Part shown: positions 60,301-64,000 of the stretch, piece by piece
Numbering within the stretch: the stretch's first letter is position 1
Layout: every line of letters starts with the position of its first letter
Assembly: GCF_035474595.1 (NCBI RefSeq)
Contig: NZ_DATIND010000116.1
Location: 1 to 64,000, forward strand
Reading direction: 5' to 3'
Length of the DNA stretch: 64,000 nt
Source: Longimicrobium sp.
GTDB lineage: Bacteria > Gemmatimonadota > Gemmatimonadetes > Longimicrobiales > Longimicrobiaceae
Program-made: the position numbers and the translations under genes
The notes under the pieces: generated by a model
The model's database searches: none
What the model saw: only the letters and a program-made list of their open reading frames with translations
What the model was told of the DNA's origin: nothing

Positions 60301-63300
60301 CGCGCACCTGCGGCGGAGCCTGCCGGAGTACATGATCCCGGGGGCGTTCGTCGTCCTCGGCCGGCTTCCGCTGACCCCGAGCGGGAAGCTGGACCGGAAG
60401 GCGCTCCCGGACCCCGGCGACGTGCCCGCCACCCGGCGCCACGTGCCCCCGCGGACCCCTGCCGAGGAGGGGGTGGCGGCGATCTGGGCCGAGGTGCTGG
60501 GGCGCGGACCGGTAGGGGTGGACGACGACTTCTTCGAGCTGGGCGGCCACTCGCTGCTGGCCGCACGCGTGGTCTCGCGCGTGCGCGCCCGCTTCGGCGT
60601 GGGGCTGACGGTGCGCGCGCTCTTCGAGGCGCCCACCGTGGAAGCCCTCGCCCGCGCGGTGGACGCGGAGCGCGCGGGCGCGAGCGACCCCGAGGGGGCG
60701 ATTCCCTGCGTCCGGCGTGACCGTCCCCTCCCGCTCTCAGCGGCGCAGACGCGCCTGTGGGTCCTGGACCGCCTCCACCCGGGGCTCCCCCTCTACAACG
60801 TGACGGCCGCCCGGCGCCTCTCGGGACCGCTGGACACCGACGCGCTGGCGGCGGCGCTCTCGGGAGTGGTGCTCCGGCACGAGCCCCTCCGCACCGTGTT
60901 CCGGGCGGTGGACGGAGAGCCCGAGCAACGGGTCCTTCCCGCCGCGCCCGTCCCGCTTCCCCTCGAGGACCTCTCGGCGCTCCCCGGTGCCGGCCGCGAG
61001 GCCGCGGCCGCCGAACGGCTCCGCCGCTGGGCCGGCACCCCGTTCGACCTGGAGCGGGGGCCGCTCTTCCGGGCGGCGCTGCTGCGGCTCGGCCCCGAGG
61101 AGCACGTGCTCTTCCTGGCCATGCACCACATCGTCTCCGACGGGTGGAGCATGGGGATCCTCTTCGGCGAGCTGTCGGCGCTCTACGCGGCACGCCGCGG
61201 CGGAGGCGAAGCGGCGCTTCCCGGCCTGCCGGTGCAGTACGCGGACTACAGCGCCTGGCAGCGCGAGAAGCTGTCCGGCGGGCCGCTGGAAGAACAGGTC
61301 GCGTGGTGGCGCGCGCGGCTGGCGGGCGCGCCCACGCGGCTGGAGCTTCCCACCGACCGGCCGCGCCCCGCCGCGCAGAGCTACCGGGGCGCGCTGCACC
61401 GCTTCACCCTCCCGGCCGCCCTGGCCGATGCGCTGGAGGCGCTGGCGCGGCGCGAGGGGGCCACCCTGTACATGGTGCTCCTGGCCGCCTTCCAGCTCCT
61501 CCTGGCCCGGTACGCACGGCAGGAGGAGGTGGTGGTGGGAAGCCCGGTCGCCAACCGCTCCCGTCCGGAGGTGGAGGGGCTCGTCGGCTTCTTCACCAAC
61601 ACCCTCGCGCTCCGGACCATCCTGTCGGGCGGGCCCACGTTCCGCGGGCTGGTGGCGCGGGTGCGCGAGACCACGCTGGACGCCTACGCGCACCAGGAGG
61701 TGCCGTTCGAGAAGCTGGTGGAGGAGCTGCATCCCGAACGGAGCCTGGGGCACAACCCGCTCTTCCAGGCCTTCTTCGCGCTCCAGAACACCTCGGCCGG
61801 AGAGCTCCGGCTCCCGGGGATCACCGTCCGGCCGGTGGAAACCGGGGGCGGGACGGCCAAGTTCGACCTGTCGCTCTTCCTTGCCCGGGGTGACGACGGG
61901 CTGGAAGGGATGATCGAATACGCCACCGACCTCTTCGACGCGGCCACCATCGAGCGCACCGCCGGGCACCTGCGGGTGCTGCTGGACGGGGCGGTCGCGC
62001 ACCCCGGGCGCCCGGCCCTGGCGCTGCCGGTCGTCGGCCCGGCGGAGCGGGAGACGATCGTGCGGCAGTGGAGCGGGGCGGGCGAACACTGCCCGGCCGG
62101 CGGCGCGCTGCACCAGCGCTTCGAGGCGCAGGCGGCGGCGCGGCCGGACGCGGTCGCCGTCACCTGCGAGGGCGTGTCGCTGACCTACGCGGCGCTGAAC
62201 GCGCGGGCCAACCGCCTGGCGCGGCGCCTCCGCGCGCTCGGCGTGGTCACCGAGTCGCGCGTGGGCCTGGTCGCCGGGCGCTCGCTCGACCTGGTCACCG
62301 GCATCCTCGCGATCCTCAAGGCGGGCGGCGCGTACGTCGCGCTCGATCCCGCGTACCCCGCCGAGCGCCTGGCCTACATGGCGGCGGATGCGGGGATCAG
62401 GGTGCTCCTCGCACAGTCGTCGCTCCGCGACCGCGTTCCGGCCGGCGACCTCGAGGTCGTGCCGCTGGAGGATGTGCCGGCCGACGAGATCGCCGACGAT
62501 CCCGGTGTCGCGGTCGATCCGTCCAACCTCGCGTACGTCGTCTACACCTCCGGCTCCACCGGCCGGCCCAAGGGCGTCGGCGTGACGCACGGCAACGTGC
62601 TGCGGCTCTTCGACTGCACCGCGAAGAGCTTCGGGTTCGGGCCCGGCGACGTGTGGACGCTCTTCCACTCCTGCGCCTTCGACTTCTCGGTCTGGGAGAC
62701 CTGGGGCGCGCTGCTCTACGGCGGCCGCGTGGTGGTGGTGCCGTTCGACGTCAGCCGCGACCCGGTGGCCTTCCGCGCGCTGCTGGCCCGCGAGCGGGTG
62801 ACCTCGCTCAGCCAGACGCCCTCCGCCTTCCGCGCGCTCGCGCGGGTGGACGAGGACGCGGCCGAGCCGCTCCGGCACCTGCGGCTCGTCGTCTTCGGCG
62901 GCGAGGCGCTGCAGTACGAGTCGCTGCGCGGGTGGCTGGACAGGTACGGGCCGAAGCGCCCGCGGCTGACGAACATGTACGGGATCACCGAGACCACCGT
63001 GCACGTGACCTGGCACACCGTCACCGGCGCGGAGCTGCGCGATCCGGCGGCGGGGAGCCGCGTGGGCGTGCCGATCCCGGACCTGCGCGCCTACGTCCTC
63101 GACCCATCGGGCGATCCCACGCCGATCGGCGTTCCCGGCGAGCTGCACGTGGGCGGGGCGGGGCTGGCGCGCGGCTACCTGGGCCGGTCGTCGCTCACCG
63201 CGGGCCGCTTCGTTCCCGACCCGTTCTCGGGCCGGGCGGGCGCGCGGCTGTACCGCTCGGGCGACCTGGCCCGGTGGCGCGCCGACGGCACGCTGGAGTA

Positions 63301-64000
63301 CCTGGGCCGCATCGACCAGCAGGTGAAGATCCGCGGCTTCCGCATCGAGCCGGGCGAGGTCGAGGCCGTCCTCCTGGCGCAGCCCGGCGTGGCCCAGGCG
63401 GCGGTGGTCGTCCGCGGCGAGGGCGACGACGCGGCGCTGGTGGGCTACTTCGTCCCCAGCGGGATCGCTCCCGCGCACTCCACGCTCCGCGACGCGCTGA
63501 AGCAGCATCTCCCCGAGCACATGGTGCCGGCCGCGTTCGTCGCGCTGGACCGCATCCCGCTGACGGCCAACGGCAAGCTGGACGGCGGGGCGCTTCCCGA
63601 GCCCCAGGCCGCCGGCGCCGAGGCGGGAGAGGCGTTCGTGGCGCCGCGCACGCCGGTGGAGGAGGTGCTGGCCGGGATCTGGTGCGAGGTGCTGGGTGCC
63701 GAGCGCGTGGGCGCGCTGGACAACTTCTTCGACCTCGGTGGACACTCGCTGCTGGCCATGCGGGTGATCTCGCGGGCGCGGCAGGCGTTCGGGACCGAGC
63801 TGCCGCAGCGCTTCCTGTTCGAGTCGCCCACGGTGGCGGAGCTGGCCGGACGCGTGGAGGCGCTGAGGAGTGCCGGCGCTCCCGTGGCGCCGCCCATCGA
63901 ACCCGCCCCCAGGACGGACCCGCCGCCGCTGTCGTTCGCGCAGCAGCAGCTCTGGCTGCTGGACCGCATCGATCCGGGCAGCGCGGCCTACAACATGTCC
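54320..64000 (+). CDS. Multimodular NRPS, C-A(Thr)-PCP-C-A-PCP-C-A(Thr)-PCP-C... (runs off end)
   Basis: At least 3227 residues in one open frame, no stop before the edge. Module 1: C with His147 in FHHILLDG, A with Tyr617 in IYTSGSTGKPKG, PCP Ser1019 (LGGDSIRS). Module 2: C with His1216 in EHHALLDG, A at 1687, PCP Ser2078 (LGGHSLLA). Module 3: C with His2269 in MHHIVSDG, A at 2742, PCP Ser3143. A fourth C domain begins near 3190. My codes: A1 DFWNVGMVHK and A3 DFWSVGMVHK (Thr-like, known DFWNIGMVHK); A2 DAWPVGLVDK, unassigned. The N-terminal C domain implies an upstream acyl or aminoacyl donor. ATG 54320; the 255-bp gap before it shows no gene. Confidence 0.93.
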   Translation, partial: MSTTIVEPVRRTDSYPLSPLQHGMLFQTLLAPGSGINVEQVVCRMREPVDPGALERAWSRAVQRHDVLRTRFRWADVQDPLQVVVPEVRLAIAQHDCAGLPPSGQEARLHRYLAEDRARGFDLAQAPAMRLALFRMAGGYVLVWSFHHILLDGKSVAHVLEEVFAAYDGAGEETETPERRPFRDHVAWLRERDAAADEAYWSGLLGGLPAPAAMPAGRSAPRDAAAEPAAGERELRLSAGVTGALRAFEREQGVWLNTLVQGAWALLLGRYTGSDEAVFGVVRGGRGAAAEGADAMVGLLINTVPFRVPLPACTPVIEWLDEIGERTAALLSHEHAALADIRRWAGFPPGVELFDTVVNFQPQPFDAALRALGGKWGGRELRILRHPGFPLTVEVAAEERLRVRIHYDADRFDAAWVDRLLGHFARLLEEMVADPGRPLSRLPLIGPAEREALLAAGRAVRSFPVAESIGRRFERRAAERPDASAVTFAGATLSYGELNARANRVAHRLRALGVGAGTRVGIAMERSAELVVAVLAVLKAGGAYVPVDPAYPAERTAFVFGDAGAAVLVTTSDLLPRLAGFGGAVLCVDAEAGAIARESGENPAAGPGPESLAYVIYTSGSTGKPKGVQVTHANVVRLFDATEEWFGFGAGDVWTLFHSPAFDFSVWEIWGALLYGGRLVVVPFLTTRSPGDFHRLLVDEGVTVLNQTPSAFRQLVAADLALGADPSALRLRHVVLGGEALDPRALRPWMDRHGDERPRLVNMYGITETTVHVTHRVVTRADLERAWSPIGVPIPDLSLYLLDRNLEPVPPGAPGELFVGGAGVARGYLNRPELTDERFIRDPFQAGAGGRLYRTGDRARRLADGELEYLGRNDQQVKVRGFRIEPGEIEAALAAHPGVAHAAVIARGDAGGQQLVAYVAAPPGAPAPGAAELRAHVAAILPEHMVPAAFVALDALPLTGNGKLDRDALPAPDAGAAARAPYAEPRSHAEAALAEAWAEVLGVDRVGIDDNYFALGGDSIRSVRLVAAAGRRGLLLSIPQIFRHQTLRELAAAGVCAGAAPAPRAEPFGLLDPEARRGLPDDVEDAYPASPVQLAMLFHTERDPASLLYQNLNAYRVHTRFDEAAMREALRVVAARHPVLRTSFDLAATPEPLQRVHRGVEIPLAVADLRHLDPAGQDAWMDREKGRGFDWTVPPLLRFHVHLLRDDAFRLILAEHHALLDGWSVASLVTELVRVFTALRDGVAPPVGPPPAARFRDFVALEREAVGSDASREFWRRMVDDAPPATLPPREGEEGEPAPDEAPCLWVDLPAETQAGLRRVASDAGVPLKTVLLAAHVRVLALMAGRGDVVTGYVTSGRPELEDGDRVLGVFLNTVPLRVRMEGETWRELVRRAWAAEESVLPHRRFPLAEIVREAGGRTPFEAAFNFSHFHVYDALAGGGVRLEADGFFQKTEVPLFAGASVGFADGALRLQLDYDPARLSAARARAIARWYSRALAALAARPDARWDEADLLDEPELRLVLGEWNRTDTDDPAASPVHRLFEAQVERAPDAVSVVCEGRALTRAELNLRANRLAHRLIALGVGPEARVGICMERSPELVVSILAVLKAGGGYVPLNPAHPAERLETMLADAAVAVLLTQETLRASLPSRAGLEVLSVDGEWARAAGERAENPESRADPRNLAYVIYTSGSTGTPKGVAIEHAALANEMRWSLGDLALDEADRVLQVAPATFDASVWELLAPLLAGGRLVLARHDGERDPQYLAQTLRSQEITVLPLVPSLLRALLEEPEFGRCTSLRYVVCGGEALPGELCRRLSELLPQARLVNLYGPSECCVDACVHRCAEDDVHAAVVPIGRPVPNTRSFVLDAGLRPVPVGVPGELCIGGAQVGRGYVGRPGLTAERFVPDPFCTSPGARLYRSGDRVRWRSGGTLEFLGREDAQVKVRGFRVEAGEVEAALRRHPDVRECAVVAREDAAGGRRLVAYVEGEADGAVLRAHLRRSLPEYMIPGAFVVLGRLPLTPSGKLDRKALPDPGDVPATRRHVPPRTPAEEGVAAIWAEVLGRGPVGVDDDFFELGGHSLLAARVVSRVRARFGVGLTVRALFEAPTVEALARAVDAERAGASDPEGAIPCVRRDRPLPLSAAQTRLWVLDRLHPGLPLYNVTAARRLSGPLDTDALAAALSGVVLRHEPLRTVFRAVDGEPEQRVLPAAPVPLPLEDLSALPGAGREAAAAERLRRWAGTPFDLERGPLFRAALLRLGPEEHVLFLAMHHIVSDGWSMGILFGELSALYAARRGGGEAALPGLPVQYADYSAWQREKLSGGPLEEQVAWWRARLAGAPTRLELPTDRPRPAAQSYRGALHRFTLPAALADALEALARREGATLYMVLLAAFQLLLARYARQEEVVVGSPVANRSRPEVEGLVGFFTNTLALRTILSGGPTFRGLVARVRETTLDAYAHQEVPFEKLVEELHPERSLGHNPLFQAFFALQNTSAGELRLPGITVRPVETGGGTAKFDLSLFLARGDDGLEGMIEYATDLFDAATIERTAGHLRVLLDGAVAHPGRPALALPVVGPAERETIVRQWSGAGEHCPAGGALHQRFEAQAAARPDAVAVTCEGVSLTYAALNARANRLARRLRALGVVTESRVGLVAGRSLDLVTGILAILKAGGAYVALDPAYPAERLAYMAADAGIRVLLAQSSLRDRVPAGDLEVVPLEDVPADEIADDPGVAVDPSNLAYVVYTSGSTGRPKGVGVTHGNVLRLFDCTAKSFGFGPGDVWTLFHSCAFDFSVWETWGALLYGGRVVVVPFDVSRDPVAFRALLARERVTSLSQTPSAFRALARVDEDAAEPLRHLRLVVFGGEALQYESLRGWLDRYGPKRPRLTNMYGITETTVHVTWHTVTGAELRDPAAGSRVGVPIPDLRAYVLDPSGDPTPIGVPGELHVGGAGLARGYLGRSSLTAGRFVPDPFSGRAGARLYRSGDLARWRADGTLEYLGRIDQQVKIRGFRIEPGEVEAVLLAQPGVAQAAVVVRGEGDDAALVGYFVPSGIAPAHSTLRDALKQHLPEHMVPAAFVALDRIPLTANGKLDGGALPEPQAAGAEAGEAFVAPRTPVEEVLAGIWCEVLGAERVGALDNFFDLGGHSLLAMRVISRARQAFGTELPQRFLFESPTVAELAGRVEALRSAGAPVAPPIEPAPRTDPPPLSFAQQQLWLLDRIDPGSAAYNMS

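Noticed and set aside
56278-60720. 1480-codon alternate frame within the large NRPS
   Set aside because: Arg/Gly-rich shadow; the true frame keeps every C, A and PCP motif in phase from 54320 to 64000.

Overview
The window is about 70% GC with codon use to match. It encodes a Gram-negative cell with outer-membrane barrels, a porin, and Tat- and Sec-exported lipoproteins. The best guess is Gemmatimonadota, family Longimicrobiaceae. The basis is the pinensin-like RiPP precursor, the BTAD (SARP-like) regulator and the family mix; no rRNA or ribosomal protein gene is present to prove it.

Left part (1-31 kb) is ordinary chromosome. It holds a partial mazG diverging from alr; a lipoprotein/outer-membrane barrel pair; an S41 protease; an orphan lanthipeptide-type precursor; cobalamin-dependent metH; a homocysteine methyltransferase-MTHFR fusion; higBA; a sulfate uptake operon (cysA, yezD-like, porin, sbp, cysT, cysW); the putrescine pair aguA/aguB; a NirK-like Tat lipoprotein; a membrane-anchored SARP regulator with NBR1-type Ig domains, divergent from a lectin-CHAP lipoprotein; and asnB. 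Three operons carry leader-type control that fits their job: a SAM-II-like element plus terminator before metH, a Cys-codon leader ORF plus terminator before cysA, and an Asn-codon leader ORF plus antiterminator and terminator before asnB.

Intergenic space is full of short repeats: 7-8 bp tandem arrays (often starting at a stop codon), a twin-hairpin element with an ACAAC linker (five copies), a GCGGAGAC-type repeat (three copies) and a 52-nt direct repeat flanking the NirK-like gene.

Junction (30.3-31.3 kb): a tRNA-Pro(GGG) 3' fragment next to a terminator, an ORF with a short TPR-like segment and no convincing start, and a C-terminal scrap of an SDR gene. This looks like an integration scar.

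Right part (31.4-64 kb, almost all + strand) is a biosynthetic gene cluster that continues past the window. Its first block (31.5-39.4 kb) encodes a decarboxylase-like protein without the PLP lysine, a 2OG/Fe oxygenase, an aminotransferase, a BtpA-type TIM barrel, a double-SIS protein, a free carrier protein and an AMP-forming ligase. A GNAT gene and its decayed copy lie on the opposite strand. Next come an aldose epimerase, an S51 peptidase, an atypical SDR, an FkbM-AT-ACP protein with no ketosynthase, an MFS exporter, an A-PCP-E-R synthetase that reads as Asp-specific and has no condensation domain, a radical SAM enzyme with its own consensus promoter, and a large NRPS (C-A-PCP-C-A-PCP-C-A-PCP-C..., Thr-X-Thr by code) that runs off the end. 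I recognise no known product.
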